This document shows positions 17,453-27,627 of a DNA stretch of 63,569 nt, piece after piece; the first letter of the stretch is position 1; each line of letters begins with the position of its first letter. This DNA comes from Betaproteobacteria bacterium. GTDB taxonomy: Bacteria > Pseudomonadota > Gammaproteobacteria > Burkholderiales > UBA6910. Below the pieces are notes generated by a model. It had not been told where the DNA came from and ran no database searches. It worked only from the letters and a program-made list of their open reading frames with translations. The stretch is taken from positions 1-63,569 of the forward strand of contig JACPEG010000052.1 of the NCBI GenBank assembly GCA_016183615.1. The letters are read 5' to 3'. Both the position numbers and the translations under genes were made by a program.

Positions 17453-19264
17453 TCACTCCCGATCCGGCTTCTCCGGGGGGCTTTCCCGGGGCATGTCTTC
17501 CGAACCGTAACGGCCGATGGTGGCCTCCAGTCCCCGAACCGCCTCCCGGGCCCGGGGCAGGCGCTCCCGGCGCTTGCGGCGCTCGATCAGCGGCGGGCAT
17601 TTATATTGGTTGTAATACACGACCTGGCAGTCGAGGCAGTAATGGCACTCGTTGGCATTGATCTCCCCGGTGGCCCGGATGGCATGCACCGGGCATTCCA
17701 CGGCGCAGGTCTGGCAGGGCTTGCCGCATTCCTTGCGCCGGCGCAGCCACCAGTCGAACAACCGGAACCGTCCGGGAATGGCGAGCGCCGCCCCCAGGGG
17801 GCACAGATACTTGCAGAAGAACTTGCGGTTCACCACCGTGATCGCGATGAGCGCCAGCGCGTAGAGCACGAACGGCCATTCCCGCTGGAACCGGAATCCG
17901 AAGGCGGTCTTGAACGGCTCCACCTCCGCATACACGGCGGCCTCCCCCATGGACTGGAGCGAGACCCCGAACAGCAGGATGAGGATGATGTATTTCAGCG
18001 CCGCCAGCCGCTCGTGCACCACGTCGGGAAAATCGAGCTGGGGCACGTTGAAGCGCCTGCCGATCTTGTTGACGAGCTCCTGCAGCGCTCCGAACGGGCA
18101 CAGCCAGCCGCAGTAGACGCCGCGCCCCCACAGCAGCAGGGTCACCGCCACGAACGACCACAGCATGAACAGCATGGGATCGATCAGGAAATGCTCCCAG
18201 CGGAATTCCCGCATCACCGCGTGAACGAAGGTGAGCACGTTGATGACCGTGAGCTGGGCGAGGGCGTACCAGCCGATGAAAAACAGGGTGAAGACGAGAA
18301 ATCCGTTGCGCACCCAGGCCACCAGCTTCGGGCGCCGGGCCAGCCAGTCCTGGAAAATCAGGATCAGGGTGAGAACAGACAAGCCCGCGACCAGCAGGCC
18401 GATCTCGACTTCCCGGTGGCGCCAGGCGTCGACCCAGATGGGCTCCTCCGGCTGGGGCGCGGGACGGGCCGCCGGTGGCGGGGTCATGGCTTGCGGCGCG
18501 GGAGCGGGCGGTTCCGCCTTTTCTGCGCGCTTCGGCGGTGCCGGCTTCGGGGCGCGGGCTGCCGGGCCCGGGCGCTCCGGGGCTTCGGAAATCCGCGGCG
18601 GCGCAGCGGGCGCCGGAACCGGCATGGCCGGAGGGACTGCCGCCGGCGCCGCAGCGGTCTCGGCGGGCGGCGCCCAAGGCGCCGGGCGCACCGCCGCCGG
18701 CGCATCGGGCAGCAGGACGCCGCGGGACTCGGCGACCAGGCGCGCGGCGCGCATGACCGTGGCGTTTTCCACCATGACCGTGATGGTGGCCCCGGTGATG
18801 CCGTCGAGCCGCACGTAGCCCTGGCGCGGCGCGCCGATGGTGATGCGGTCGAACACCGATTTCCCCCGGTACTGGTCGATGAACTGGTTGAGGCGCGCCT
18901 GGGTGATGCCCACCGCCAGGATCGGCTCCTCGTGGTGAACGATGGACACGCCGGTAATGCGCCCGGCGAGATCGAACCCCACCAGGGTGTTGATGGGCTG
19001 CCCCGAGTAGGCGGGAATGCGCACCGCGTCCTGGGTGAAGAACACGTAGCCCAGCAGCTCGTCTCCCCGGTACACCGGCGCCGAAGGAGGGCGCCCGTCG
19101 AAGCCGCCGAAGCGGTTGGCCTCCGGGAAGAACTCGCGGATCTGGGGATAGACGCTCGCCAGGTCCTCACTCGCGGAGCGGGCTTGCCCCGTCAGCAGAA
19201 GCAGCGGGAGGAGCAGCAACGGGAGCGCGCGGGCAATGGCCGCGCGAAAACCGATTCCAGTCAT
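17453..19264 (-). CDS. nirI: NirI/NosR-family flavin and iron-sulfur membrane protein
   Basis: A 603-residue membrane protein. After a signal segment comes a periplasmic FMN-binding domain with the flavinylation-type motif DGITGATIT near residue 170. An Ala/Pro-rich linker of about 80 residues follows (about 195-275). The C-terminal half has several membrane helices carrying CGWLCPFGALQE and CKYLCPLGAAL, then two ferredoxin clusters (CGKPCQTCAVECPVHAI, CHYCLDCQ). NosR proteins donate electrons to nitrous oxide reductase; NirI is the nir-cluster homolog needed for nirS expression or function. The position next to nirS favours NirI. It is shorter than usual NosR (about 720). ATG at 19264, 19 bases after the cupredoxin stop. 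Confidence 0.82.
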   Translation of the reverse strand: MTGIGFRAAIARALPLLLLPLLLLTGQARSASEDLASVYPQIREFFPEANRFGGFDGRPPSAPVYRGDELLGYVFFTQDAVRIPAYSGQPINTLVGFDLAGRITGVSIVHHEEPILAVGITQARLNQFIDQYRGKSVFDRITIGAPRQGYVRLDGITGATITVMVENATVMRAARLVAESRGVLLPDAPAAVRPAPWAPPAETAAAPAAVPPAMPVPAPAAPPRISEAPERPGPAARAPKPAPPKRAEKAEPPAPAPQAMTPPPAARPAPQPEEPIWVDAWRHREVEIGLLVAGLSVLTLILIFQDWLARRPKLVAWVRNGFLVFTLFFIGWYALAQLTVINVLTFVHAVMREFRWEHFLIDPMLFMLWSFVAVTLLLWGRGVYCGWLCPFGALQELVNKIGRRFNVPQLDFPDVVHERLAALKYIILILLFGVSLQSMGEAAVYAEVEPFKTAFGFRFQREWPFVLYALALIAITVVNRKFFCKYLCPLGAALAIPGRFRLFDWWLRRRKECGKPCQTCAVECPVHAIRATGEINANECHYCLDCQVVYYNQYKCPPLIERRKRRERLPRAREAVRGLEATIGRYGSEDMPRESPPEKPDRE

Positions 19265-19283
19265 CGCGCCCAACGCTTCGCTG

Positions 19284-19619
19284 TCAGGGAACCACCTCGA
19301 TCACCGCCTGCATCTCGGGATGGGGGCCGCAGGTGTAGGGGTAGGTCCCGGGCTTGTCGAAGCTGCGCTGCCAGGACTCCCCAGGGAACAGGCGCTCCGA
19401 TTCCGCAAGCCCTTCCTTTTCGAAATGAATCGAGTGGCTGGTCCGTTTTCCCCCGTTCACCCATTTCACCGTGGTGCCCGGCTTGACGACGAGCTTGTCG
19501 GGGACGAACTTGTAGTCGGCGATTTTCACTTCCACCGTTTCCGCAGCGACGACAGAGGGGAGCAGAAGCGCCAGCGCCAGGATTGCGGCGCGGCGCAACG
19601 TGGTCGTCGGAAACGTCAT
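19284..19619 (-). CDS. Periplasmic plastocyanin-like cupredoxin
   Basis: A 111-residue secreted blue-copper protein with a signal peptide ending near VVAAE. Type 1 copper ligands are visible: histidine in TSHSIHF and the C-terminal set in YTCGPHPEM (Cys, His, Met). It is a small soluble electron carrier that could feed cd1 nitrite reductase or Nap. It is transcribed towards nirI and shares its upstream region, with an FNR-type box, with divergent napD. The ATG at 19619 is chosen so that the signal peptide is complete. Confidence 0.85.
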   Translation of the reverse strand: MTFPTTTLRRAAILALALLLPSVVAAETVEVKIADYKFVPDKLVVKPGTTVKWVNGGKRTSHSIHFEKEGLAESERLFPGESWQRSFDKPGTYPYTCGPHPEMQAVIEVVP

Positions 19620-19739
19620 AAGTCCTCCTCGCAACGCCGGCGCCCCCTGGTAAGGGGACGTTCGCAAAAGCCTTTTTTATACGCCCATAAGGGGTAGGCG
19701 GAGCATAACCCATTGGGATTGTGCGTCGCAAAAATTTTC

Positions 19740-19753
19740 TTGATTTATGTCAA
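19740..19753. promoter_or_regulatory. FNR/DNR-type box between the cupredoxin and napD
   Basis: TTGATTTATGTCAA has one mismatch from consensus. It is 70 bases upstream of napD and 121 upstream of the divergent cupredoxin gene, and could act on either. I did not see a convincing -10 at the exact class II distance on either side. Confidence 0.6.
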
Positions 19754-19822
19754 AGATTCGCAAAGACCCCAAGCGCAGCATTGGCATCGACCATTCAAAA
19801 AACATCATTTCAGGGGCGCACC

Positions 19823-20074
19823 ATGAACATCACCGGCATTCTGGTTCACGCCCGGCCCGGCGAGGCCGAGGCGGCCCGGGACCAATTGCAGAAGCTGCCG
19901 GGCGTGGAAGTCCACGCCGTCACCCCCGAGGGCCGGCTGATCGTGACCGTGGAGCGGCCGGACGAGCGGGGAATGGCCCTCGCCTTCGACCGCTTCAGCC
20001 GCATCCCCGAAATCGTATCCACCGTGCTTGTCTACAACCATTTCGACGGGCCCGATTCAGATTCCACATCCTAG
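19823..20074 (+). CDS. napD: NapD, NapA maturation chaperone
   Basis: An 83-residue cytoplasmic protein that binds the Tat signal of NapA and delays its export until the cofactor is inserted. The sequence [22 protein letters not shown] has the ferredoxin-like beta-alpha-beta start of the NapD family, and ends [11 protein letters not shown]. It is the first gene of the nap cluster; napA follows after 20 bases. Confidence 0.9.
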   Translation: MNITGILVHARPGEAEAARDQLQKLPGVEVHAVTPEGRLIVTVERPDERGMALAFDRFSRIPEIVSTVLVYNHFDGPDSDSTS

Positions 20075-20094
20075 AGTCCAGAGGAGAAAGTGCC

Positions 20095-22620
20095 ATGACG
20101 ATGACGCGACGGGATTTCATCAAGACCAGCGCAGTGGCGGCCACCGCCGCGGCGGCGGGCGTGACGATTCCGGGAGTGACGGAGGCGCTGGCGGCCGCCC
20201 CCCAGGACAAGACCATCCGCTGGGACAAGGGCGTGTGCCGCTTCTGCGGCACCGGCTGCTGCGTGCTGGTGGGAACCAGGGGCGGCCGGGTGGTGGCGAC
20301 CCAGGGCGATCCGGATGCCCCGGTGAACAAGGGCCTCAACTGCATCAAGGGCTATTTCCTCTCCAAGATCATGTACGGCAAGGACCGGCTGACCCAGCCG
20401 CTGCTGCGAATGAAGGACGGCAAATTTGACAAGAACGGGGAATTCGCGCCGGTTTCCTGGAAGCAGGCCTTCGACATAATGGAAGAGAAGTGCAAGGCGG
20501 CGCTGAAGGCGGGCGGCCCCAGGGCCATCGGCATGTTCGGCAGCGGCCAGTGGACCGTGTGGGAAGGCTATGCGGCGGCGAAGCTGTTCAAGGCCGGCTT
20601 CCGCTCCAACAACATCGACCCCAACGCCCGCCACTGCATGGCGAGCGCCGTGGCGGGCTTCATGCGCACCTTCGGCATCGACGAGCCCATGGGCTGCTAC
20701 GACGACCTGGAGCACGCGGACGCGTTCGTGCTGTGGGGTTCCAACATGGCGGAGATGCACCCGATCCTGTGGTCGCGGCTCACCGACCGGCGGCTCACCG
20801 GGAATGAGGTGAAGGTGGCGGTGCTCTCCACCTTCGAGCATCGCTGCTTCGAGCTGGCGGACGTGCCCATCGTGTTCAAGCCCCAGACCGACCTGGCGAT
20901 CCTCAACTACATCGCCAACTACATCATCCAGAACAACGCGGTGAACCAGGAGTTCGTGGCGAAGCACGTGAACTTCAAGAAGGGCGTCACCGACATCGGC
21001 TACGGGCTGCGCCCCAACCATCCCCTGGAGCAGGCGGCCGGCAACAACGGCTACCCCGGAGCCGAAGGCAAGCCCAAGGGCAACCCGAACAACGCTTCGC
21101 CCATCACCTTCGACGAATTCAAGCAGTTCGTGTCGGAGTACACGGCGGACAAAGTGAGCGAGCTCTCGGGCGTGCCCAAGGAGAAGCTGGAGGCGCTCGC
21201 CAGGCTCTACGCCGATCCCAGGCGCAAGGTGGTGTCCTACTGGACCATGGGCTTCAACCAGCACAGCCGCGGCACCTGGGTGAACAACATGGTCTACAAC
21301 GTGCACCTGCTCACGGGCAAGATTTCCGAGCCGGGCAATGGGCCGTTCTCGCTCACCGGCCAGCCTTCGGCCTGCGGCACGGCGCGCGAGGTGGGAACTT
21401 TTTCCCACCGGCTGCCCGCCGACATGGTGGTGATGAACCCGAAACACCGGGAAATTTCGGAAAAGACGTGGAAGCTGCCGGCGGGAACGATTCCCGACTG
21501 GATCGGGCTGCACGCCGTGGCCCAGAGCCGGGCGCTGAAGGACGGAAAGCTCAATTTCTACTGGACCACCACCACCAACAACATGCAGGCGGGGCCCAAC
21601 ATCAACGGCGAGACCTATCCGGGCTTCCGCAACCCCGCCAACTTCGTGGTGGTGTCGGATGCCTACCCGACGGTGAGTGCGCTCGCGGCCGACCTGATCC
21701 TGCCCTCGGCCATGTGGGTGGAGAAGGAGGGTGCCTACGGCAATGCCGAGCGCCGCGGCCAGTTCTGGCGCCAGCAGGTGAAGGCGCCGGGGGAGGCGAA
21801 GTCCGACCTGTGGCAATACGTCGAGTTCTCCAGGCGCTTCAAGGTGGAGGAGGTGTGGCCGGCGGAACTGCTGGACAAGATGCCCGAATACAAGGGCAAG
21901 ACGCTCTATGACGTGCTCTACGCCAACGGCCAGGTCAACCGGTTTCCCCTCAAGGATCTGCAGAAGGGCTACGACAACGACGAGTCGAAAACCTTCGGGT
22001 TCTACCTGCAAAAGGGGCTGTTCGAGGAATACGCCCAATTCGGCCGCGGCAAGGCCCACGATCTGGCGCCGTTCGACATGTACCACAAGGCGCGCGGCCT
22101 GCGCTGGCCGGTGGTGGACGGCAAGGAAACCCTGTGGCGCTTCCGCGAGGGCTACGACCCATACGTGAAGAAGGGCGAGGGCGTGAAGTTCTACGGCCAC
22201 CCCGACGGCAAGGCGGTGATCTTCGCGCTGCCCTACCAGCCGCCCGCCGAGTCGCCGGACGCCGAGTACGACCTGTGGCTCGGCACCGGTCGGGTGCTGG
22301 AGCACTGGCACACGGGCAGCATGACCCGGCGCGTTCCCGAGCTGTACAAGGCCTTCCCCGATACCCAGGCGTTCATGAACCCGAAGGACGCCCAGAAACG
22401 GGGACTGAAGCGCGGCGACGTGGTGAAGGTGATCTCCCGGCGCGGCGAGATCCAGGTGCGGGTGGAGACCCGCGGCCGCAACCGGATGCCGGAGGGCATG
22501 GTGTTCGTGCCGTTCTTCGACGAGCACCGGCTGGTGAACAAGCTGACGCTGGACGCCACCTGCCCGATCTCCAAGGAAACCGACTTCAAGAAGTGCGCGG
22601 TGAAGGTGGTGAAGGCGTGA
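20095..22620 (+). CDS. napA: NapA, periplasmic nitrate reductase catalytic subunit
   Basis: An 841-residue molybdoenzyme reducing nitrate to nitrite in the periplasm. It has a twin-arginine signal ([11 protein letters not shown]), a [4Fe-4S] motif CRFCGTGCC...CIKGY near residues 47-85 and binds two pyranopterin cofactors. The molybdenum cysteine is in [13 protein letters not shown] at about residue 182. Length and domain order fit NapA. It is preceded by a good AGAGGAGAAAG ribosome binding site. It is flanked by napD and napGHB, with no napC or napF in the cluster, so quinol electrons probably enter through NapGH. Confidence 0.96.
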   Translation: MTMTRRDFIKTSAVAATAAAAGVTIPGVTEALAAAPQDKTIRWDKGVCRFCGTGCCVLVGTRGGRVVATQGDPDAPVNKGLNCIKGYFLSKIMYGKDRLTQPLLRMKDGKFDKNGEFAPVSWKQAFDIMEEKCKAALKAGGPRAIGMFGSGQWTVWEGYAAAKLFKAGFRSNNIDPNARHCMASAVAGFMRTFGIDEPMGCYDDLEHADAFVLWGSNMAEMHPILWSRLTDRRLTGNEVKVAVLSTFEHRCFELADVPIVFKPQTDLAILNYIANYIIQNNAVNQEFVAKHVNFKKGVTDIGYGLRPNHPLEQAAGNNGYPGAEGKPKGNPNNASPITFDEFKQFVSEYTADKVSELSGVPKEKLEALARLYADPRRKVVSYWTMGFNQHSRGTWVNNMVYNVHLLTGKISEPGNGPFSLTGQPSACGTAREVGTFSHRLPADMVVMNPKHREISEKTWKLPAGTIPDWIGLHAVAQSRALKDGKLNFYWTTTTNNMQAGPNINGETYPGFRNPANFVVVSDAYPTVSALAADLILPSAMWVEKEGAYGNAERRGQFWRQQVKAPGEAKSDLWQYVEFSRRFKVEEVWPAELLDKMPEYKGKTLYDVLYANGQVNRFPLKDLQKGYDNDESKTFGFYLQKGLFEEYAQFGRGKAHDLAPFDMYHKARGLRWPVVDGKETLWRFREGYDPYVKKGEGVKFYGHPDGKAVIFALPYQPPAESPDAEYDLWLGTGRVLEHWHTGSMTRRVPELYKAFPDTQAFMNPKDAQKRGLKRGDVVKVISRRGEIQVRVETRGRNRMPEGMVFVPFFDEHRLVNKLTLDATCPISKETDFKKCAVKVVKA

Positions 22621-22697
22621 ACGGTAAACGGTGAACGGTAACCGGCGGGGGCAGGGGTAGGGTTCGTGGATTTCGCCAGGGACCGGGAGCGTGGCTG

Positions 22698-23456
22698 ATG
22701 ACAACCGAGAGCAGGCAGGCAGCGTCCGCGGCGCGGCGGCAGTTCCTCGCGGACACCGCGAAAACGGTGTGCAGCGTGGCGCTGCTCGGCGCGGCCCTTG
22801 GCTTCCATGCGAAGAAGGCGCGGGCCGTTCCCGCAACCGCGATCCGTCCTCCCGGCGCCCGCGCAGAGAAGGATTTTCTCGGGGCCTGCATCCGCTGCGG
22901 CATGTGCGTCCGCGACTGCCCCTACGACACGCTGAAGCTGGCGCTGCCCGAGGAAGACGTGGCCGCCGGGACGCCCTATTTCGAGGCCCGCAAGGTGCCC
23001 TGCGAAATGTGCGAGGACATTCCCTGCGTCAAGGCTTGTCCCACCGGAGCGCTGAACAAGGAGCTTACCGACATCAACCAGGCGCGCATGGGCCTCGCCG
23101 TGCTTGCCGACCAGGAGACCTGCCTCAATTTCCAGGGGCTGCGCTGCGACGTGTGCTACCGCATCTGCCCGCTGATCGGCGAGGCCATCACCCTGGAGCC
23201 CCAGCACAACGCCCGCACCGGAAAGCACACCCTGTTCATCCCGGTGGTTCATTCCGAGCACTGCACCGGCTGCGGCAAGTGCGAGAAGGCCTGCGTGCTG
23301 GAGCAGGCCGCCATCAAGGTCCTTCCCATTGCCCTCGCCAAGGGGGAACTGGGACGCCACTATCGGCTCGGCTGGAAAGAGAAGGAAAGGGCCGGGGAGG
23401 CGCTGGTGAAGGACATTATCGACCTGCCTGACCGCCTGCCGGAGGCCAAGCCATGA
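22698..23456 (+). CDS. napG: NapG, periplasmic ferredoxin-type protein
   Basis: A 252-residue Tat-exported ([13 protein letters not shown]) iron-sulfur protein with four [4Fe-4S] motifs: [43 protein letters not shown] and [12 protein letters not shown]. With NapH it forms a quinol dehydrogenase feeding the nitrate reductase. It starts after a 77-base gap from napA that contains ACGGTRA-type short repeats, and overlaps napH by 4 bases. Confidence 0.93.
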   Translation: MTTESRQAASAARRQFLADTAKTVCSVALLGAALGFHAKKARAVPATAIRPPGARAEKDFLGACIRCGMCVRDCPYDTLKLALPEEDVAAGTPYFEARKVPCEMCEDIPCVKACPTGALNKELTDINQARMGLAVLADQETCLNFQGLRCDVCYRICPLIGEAITLEPQHNARTGKHTLFIPVVHSEHCTGCGKCEKACVLEQAAIKVLPIALAKGELGRHYRLGWKEKERAGEALVKDIIDLPDRLPEAKP

Positions 23457-24361
23457 GCGCCCGGATCGGAGCGGAAGCGGTGGCGGCGAAGGGCTGGCCG
23501 GGCGCCCACAAGTGGCTACTACTGCGCCGGCTGTCGCAGATTTCCATTTTCGCCCTGTTCCTGGCGGGGCCCCTCGCCGGCTACTGGATCGTCAAGGGCA
23601 ATCTCGCCTACAGCCTGACCCTCGACACGCTGCACCTCGCGGATCCCTACGTGCTGTTGCAGTCGCTCCTCGCCGGCCACAAGCCGGAGCGGGCGGCTCT
23701 CATCGGCGGGCTCACCGTGCTCGCCTTCTATTTCCTGGCGGGCGGACGCGTCTACTGTTCGTGGGTGTGCCCGGTGAACCTGGTGACCGACGCCGCGGCC
23801 TGGCTGCGGGAGAAGCTGGGTATCCGCGGCGGGGCGAGCATTTCCCGCAAGACCCGCTACTGGATGCTCGTTCTGACGCTGGCGCTCGCCGCTGCGACGG
23901 GGACCCTCGCCTGGGAGCTGGTGAACCCGGTGTCGATGCTGCACCGGGGCATCATCTTCGGCATCGGCGCCGCCTGGGTCATGGTGCTGGCGGTGTTCCT
24001 GTTCGACCTTTTCGTGAGCCACCGGGGCTGGTGCGGCCACCTCTGCCCCATGGGAGCCTTTTATAGCGCGGTGGGGTATTTCAGCCCGCTGCGGGTGAGC
24101 GCGGCGCGCCGCGCCCAATGCAACGACTGCATGGACTGCTTCGCGGTTTGCCCCGAGCCCCAGGTCATCAGGCCGGCGCTGAAAGGGGAGCAGCAGGGCA
24201 TCGGCCCGGTGATTCTCCCGGGCGCCTGCACCAACTGCGGGCGCTGCATCGACGTCTGCTCGAAGGACGTTTTCTCGTTCGCTCCGCGCTTCGCCCACCG
24301 CGTCCCGGAGAAAACGCGCGATATCGGTACCCCAGGCTTGTCCAGATCATCCCATTCCTGA
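23453..24361 (+). CDS. napH: NapH, membrane quinol dehydrogenase component
   Basis: A 302-residue protein with four or more membrane helices, two CX3CP loops in the membrane part ([10 protein letters not shown] and [10 protein letters not shown]) and two C-terminal ferredoxin motifs ([28 protein letters not shown]). It passes electrons from quinol to NapG. Its start overlaps the napG stop (ATGA). The C terminus ([16 protein letters not shown]) is usual for the family. Confidence 0.93.
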   Translation: MSARIGAEAVAAKGWPGAHKWLLLRRLSQISIFALFLAGPLAGYWIVKGNLAYSLTLDTLHLADPYVLLQSLLAGHKPERAALIGGLTVLAFYFLAGGRVYCSWVCPVNLVTDAAAWLREKLGIRGGASISRKTRYWMLVLTLALAAATGTLAWELVNPVSMLHRGIIFGIGAAWVMVLAVFLFDLFVSHRGWCGHLCPMGAFYSAVGYFSPLRVSAARRAQCNDCMDCFAVCPEPQVIRPALKGEQQGIGPVILPGACTNCGRCIDVCSKDVFSFAPRFAHRVPEKTRDIGTPGLSRSSHS

Positions 24362-24375
24362 ACGGAGGTTGCGCC

Positions 24376-24846
24376 ATGAAAAAACCAGTCATCGCAGGAT
24401 TTTCGGCAGCGGCTCTCGCCCTCGCGGGCCTCACCGCGACGTTCCCGGCAGCGGCAGACGAAGGGGTCCGCAGCCTGCGCGGCGCCGACACCGCCGCAGA
24501 AGACCAGGCGCCGGAGCAGAAAGTCCAGCTGGGCAAGAAACCGGGCCTGCAGAAGACCGTGACCCGCAGCTTCAAGCAGCAGCCGCCGCTGATCCCGCAC
24601 GCGACGGACAACTTCGACGAGATCACCCTCGAGGAAAACCAGTGCCTCAGCTGCCACGACGAGGCCAATTACAAGAAGAAGAAGTCGCCGCTGATCGGCA
24701 AGAGCCACATGCAGCTCAAGGACGGCAAGCCCACCAAGACTGTGGACAAGACCCGGCACTTCTGCATCCAGTGCCACGTGCCCCAGTTCGACGCGGCGCC
24801 CCTGGTGGAAAACACCTTCCAGCCGGTTTCCGCCAAGGGCAGGTAG
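24376..24846 (+). CDS. napB: NapB, di-heme cytochrome subunit of nitrate reductase
   Basis: A 156-residue periplasmic cytochrome with a signal peptide (MKKPVIAGFSAAALALAGL) and two heme c sites, CLSCH and CIQCH. It is the electron-accepting partner of NapA. A good AACGGAGG ribosome binding site precedes the ATG at 24376. It is the last gene of the nap cluster and is followed by REP palindromes. Confidence 0.94.
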   Translation: MKKPVIAGFSAAALALAGLTATFPAAADEGVRSLRGADTAAEDQAPEQKVQLGKKPGLQKTVTRSFKQQPPLIPHATDNFDEITLEENQCLSCHDEANYKKKKSPLIGKSHMQLKDGKPTKTVDKTRHFCIQCHVPQFDAAPLVENTFQPVSAKGR

Positions 24847-25036
24847 GAGCGAATTCATTCGCGACCTCCGTCGGGGAGGTCGGGAAGGTCGGGGAGGTCG
24901 GGGAGGTCGGAGATGAATCCCCTCCTGCAAACCCCGGGTAGGAGCGAATTCATTCGCGACCTCCGTCGGGGAGGCCGGGGAGGTCGGGGATGAATCCCCT
25001 CCTACAAACCCCGGGTAGGAGCGAATTCATTCGCGA
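24843..25036. repeat. REP palindromes after napB
   Basis: Three copies of GTAGGAGCGAATTCATTCGC start at 24843, 24938 and 25015, alternating with inverse-type units containing GATGAATCCCCTCCT and with GGGGAGGTCGG short tandem repeats. The two palindrome types share GTAGGAG-palindrome-CGAC and also occur after nirS. The rest of the gap to the kinase gene contains the hairpin at 25103-25126 and nothing else I recognise. Confidence 0.8.
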
Positions 25037-25102
25037 ATCGTTCCAGCGTCGGCGATCCCTTGCCGGTACGTTCTGGCGGTAGCCCCCGGGGCGCCGCCGA
25101 TC

Positions 25103-25126
25103 AGGGGGCTGGTCGGACCAGCCCCC
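25103..25126. terminator. Very stable hairpin before the sensor kinase
   Basis: GGGGGCTGGT-CGG-ACCAGCCCCC is a perfect 10-bp stem with a 3-base loop. It lacks a T run (only TT), so it may be a transcription barrier or an RNA processing signal between napB and the kinase. Confidence 0.45.
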
Positions 25127-25230
25127 TTGCGCTTAGTGGGTTAGAATTGGTCTTGTCGGCACGATGATGCGCCGCGCGCTCCCGACCTCGCGGTGATGAA
25201 GAGGCCACGCCGGGGGCATGCGAGGACCGA

Positions 25231-27627
25231 TTGATTCCCATATCACTGATCGCCAGATTCAAGGGCCTTTCCTCCAAGATCTACGTGGCCTTTCTCGTCA
25301 CGGCCGCGGTGCCGGTGATGGTGGCGGGCCTCGTCGGAATCTATTTTTCGGTGGAGGCGCTCAAGAACGAAACGCTCCACCACCTGGATCAGGAAGTCTC
25401 CGGACGCGCGGCGAGCCTGGGCCGCTTCTTCGATCAGGTGACGAGCGAGCTCCTGCTCCTGACCAGCCTGCCGGTGGCGAGCGACTTCGTGAATTCCCTC
25501 GCAAGCCCGGAAAGCCCGCAATCGGCCGTGGCGCGCGAGCGGGTGGAGCGGGTGTACACCGCGTACACGCGCGCCTATCCGTATGTGTACCAGGTGCGCT
25601 TTCTCGGCACCGACGGCAGGGAAATCATTCGCGTGGACCGGCGCGGAGAGCGATCTTACGTAGTGCCCCCGCGCGAGCTTCAGGACAAGTCCGACCGCTA
25701 TTACGTGCAGGAGGGACTGGCGCTGGAGCCGGGGCAGGTCTACGTCTCGCCGCTCGATCTCAACATCGAGCGCGGCAAGGTCGAGGTGCCCGAGCGGCCG
25801 GTGATCCGCTTCGCCACCCCGATGCCGGACCGCAAGGGAATCAAGCGGGGCCTGATCGTCATCAATCTGCACGCGGATTTCATGCTCGGCCAGATCCAGG
25901 AAATGGCCGGGCTGCGGGGCGGAAACGCCTATCTGTTCGACCGGTCGGGATCCTTCGTGTCGCGGTCCGCGGAGTCTCCCTCGAAGGACGGGGGATTGCA
26001 CATGCAGTCGGTGGAGACCTTGACGTCGTTTCTGCCCCGCCGGCTGCTCACGACAATACTGCGGGGCGGGCAGGGTACGGAGGTGCTTGGCGACTGGATC
26101 GTCGCCTACGCGCCGATCACCGTCGGCCGCACCCTCGCCGAGCGCAGCGACAGTTCCATGGAGTGGGCGATCGCGTCGGCGTTTCCGCGGGGGAAGCTGT
26201 TTGAGGCGGTGTTCAACCTGTACCTCCTCTATGGCGTGCTGACGCTCAGCTTGGCGGCCACCGCAATCGGCGGGTTCGTGCTGTCGCGCCACCTGCTGCG
26301 CCCGCTTTCCGCCCTCAGCAAGGAGACCGAGGAGATTGCCGCCGGGCGCTTCGATCACCGCGTCGAGATCCGGGGGGACGACGAGATCGCGGACCTGGGC
26401 CGGCGCTTCAATGCCATGGCGGGCAGGCTCGACCAGTTATACCGCTCGATCGAGGAGCAGAAGGGCCGGCTCGAGATCGAGGTCCAGGCCCGCACCCAGG
26501 CCCTGGAACGGGAGCGGCGCAGCCTGGCGACGATCATCGGGCAGTCCGCGGACGGCATCCTTTCCCTGACCGGCGAGGGACGGATCGAGCTGGCCAACGC
26601 CGCCGCCGAGAGCCTGCTCGGCGGGCCCCTGGACCGAAGGCCGTTCGAGGAATTCTGGACCGGCTGGCGGGACTATCTGAAGGAGGAACAGGACGCCGCG
26701 CCGGCCCCGCGCCGCCTGGAACTCGGCATGAACGGCCGCCTGCTTTCCTTCAGCATCGCCCCGGTGGTGCGCGATGGCCAGCGGGAAGGCCACATCGTCA
26801 TGATCCGGGACGTGAGCGAGGATCGCAGGCTGCAGGACGCGCGCCGGGAGCTGGATCGCCAGATGTTCCAGATGGAGAAGATGAACACCCTGGGCGAGCT
26901 GGCGATGGGCCTGGCCCACGAGATCGGCAATCCGCTGGCGGGGATGAAGGCCGCGGTGCAAATGCTGCTCGAAGAGGAAGGCCAGCCGGAGCGCGTGCGC
27001 CAGTATCTGGGGCGCATCGAGGGGGAGGTGGACCGGCTTTCTGGATTCCTGCGCAGCTTCCACGGCTTCTCGGCGCCCCAGGAGACTCACCCGGCGCCGT
27101 GCCGGCTGGAGGACCTGCTGGACGACATTCTGCTCTGGACCCGCAAGGAGGCCCGGTCCCGGGGCGTCACTATCTCCTACGCCCCCTGCTTCGGGCCGGT
27201 CCCCGCTTTGTGGGCCGATCCCCACCAGCTGAAGCAGGTCCTGCTCAACCTGGTGATCAACGCGATTCACGCCATGCCCGAAGGCGGCAGCATCGAGGTG
27301 GGCATGTGCGCCAAGCCGGAAGACACCGGCGGCGCCGTGCCGCGCATGCGCTTTTGCGTGAAAGACAGCGGGGCCGGCATTGCTCCGGAGGTGCTGCCGA
27401 AGATCTTCGATCCGTTCTATACCACGCGCTCCGACGGCTCGGGGCTGGGACTGGCGGTGGTGAAAAAGATTGCGATGCAGCACGGCGCCGACATTTTCGT
27501 CGAAAGCACACCCGGGCATGGAACCTGCTTCGAGGTGGCCTGGCCCGTTGCGCCTTCGGGCGCCGCCGGGAGCCCCGAGGGGACGATGCCCGGGAAATTC
27601 ACCTGCATGCGAGGCAAACATGGTTGA
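25231..27627 (+). CDS. Membrane sensor histidine kinase (Cache-HAMP-PAS-HisKA-HATPase)
   Basis: A 798-residue kinase with a membrane helix at about 15-37, a large periplasmic dCache-like sensor domain to about 325, a second helix near 330-352, HAMP, a PAS domain (about 425-525), a dimerisation domain with the phosphorylated histidine in LAHEIGNPLAG (about residue 563) and an ATPase domain with NLVINAIHAMPEGG and GSGLGLAVVKK. Translation starts with TTG at 25231, supported by GCGAGGA 5 bases upstream. It overlaps the response-regulator gene by 8 bases, so the two are a cognate pair. The periplasmic sensor suggests an extracytoplasmic small-molecule signal, unknown. Confidence 0.9.
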   Translation: MIPISLIARFKGLSSKIYVAFLVTAAVPVMVAGLVGIYFSVEALKNETLHHLDQEVSGRAASLGRFFDQVTSELLLLTSLPVASDFVNSLASPESPQSAVARERVERVYTAYTRAYPYVYQVRFLGTDGREIIRVDRRGERSYVVPPRELQDKSDRYYVQEGLALEPGQVYVSPLDLNIERGKVEVPERPVIRFATPMPDRKGIKRGLIVINLHADFMLGQIQEMAGLRGGNAYLFDRSGSFVSRSAESPSKDGGLHMQSVETLTSFLPRRLLTTILRGGQGTEVLGDWIVAYAPITVGRTLAERSDSSMEWAIASAFPRGKLFEAVFNLYLLYGVLTLSLAATAIGGFVLSRHLLRPLSALSKETEEIAAGRFDHRVEIRGDDEIADLGRRFNAMAGRLDQLYRSIEEQKGRLEIEVQARTQALERERRSLATIIGQSADGILSLTGEGRIELANAAAESLLGGPLDRRPFEEFWTGWRDYLKEEQDAAPAPRRLELGMNGRLLSFSIAPVVRDGQREGHIVMIRDVSEDRRLQDARRELDRQMFQMEKMNTLGELAMGLAHEIGNPLAGMKAAVQMLLEEEGQPERVRQYLGRIEGEVDRLSGFLRSFHGFSAPQETHPAPCRLEDLLDDILLWTRKEARSRGVTISYAPCFGPVPALWADPHQLKQVLLNLVINAIHAMPEGGSIEVGMCAKPEDTGGAVPRMRFCVKDSGAGIAPEVLPKIFDPFYTTRSDGSGLGLAVVKKIAMQHGADIFVESTPGHGTCFEVAWPVAPSGAAGSPEGTMPGKFTCMRGKHG

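Noticed and set aside
24843..25036. Repeats after napB as CRISPR
   Set aside because: They are palindromic REP units with shared, not unique, sequence between them; no cas genes.
25155..25176. Sigma54 promoter (CGGCACGATGATGC) before the sensor kinase
   Set aside because: The distance between the GG and GC elements is one base too short and the flanking bases do not match.
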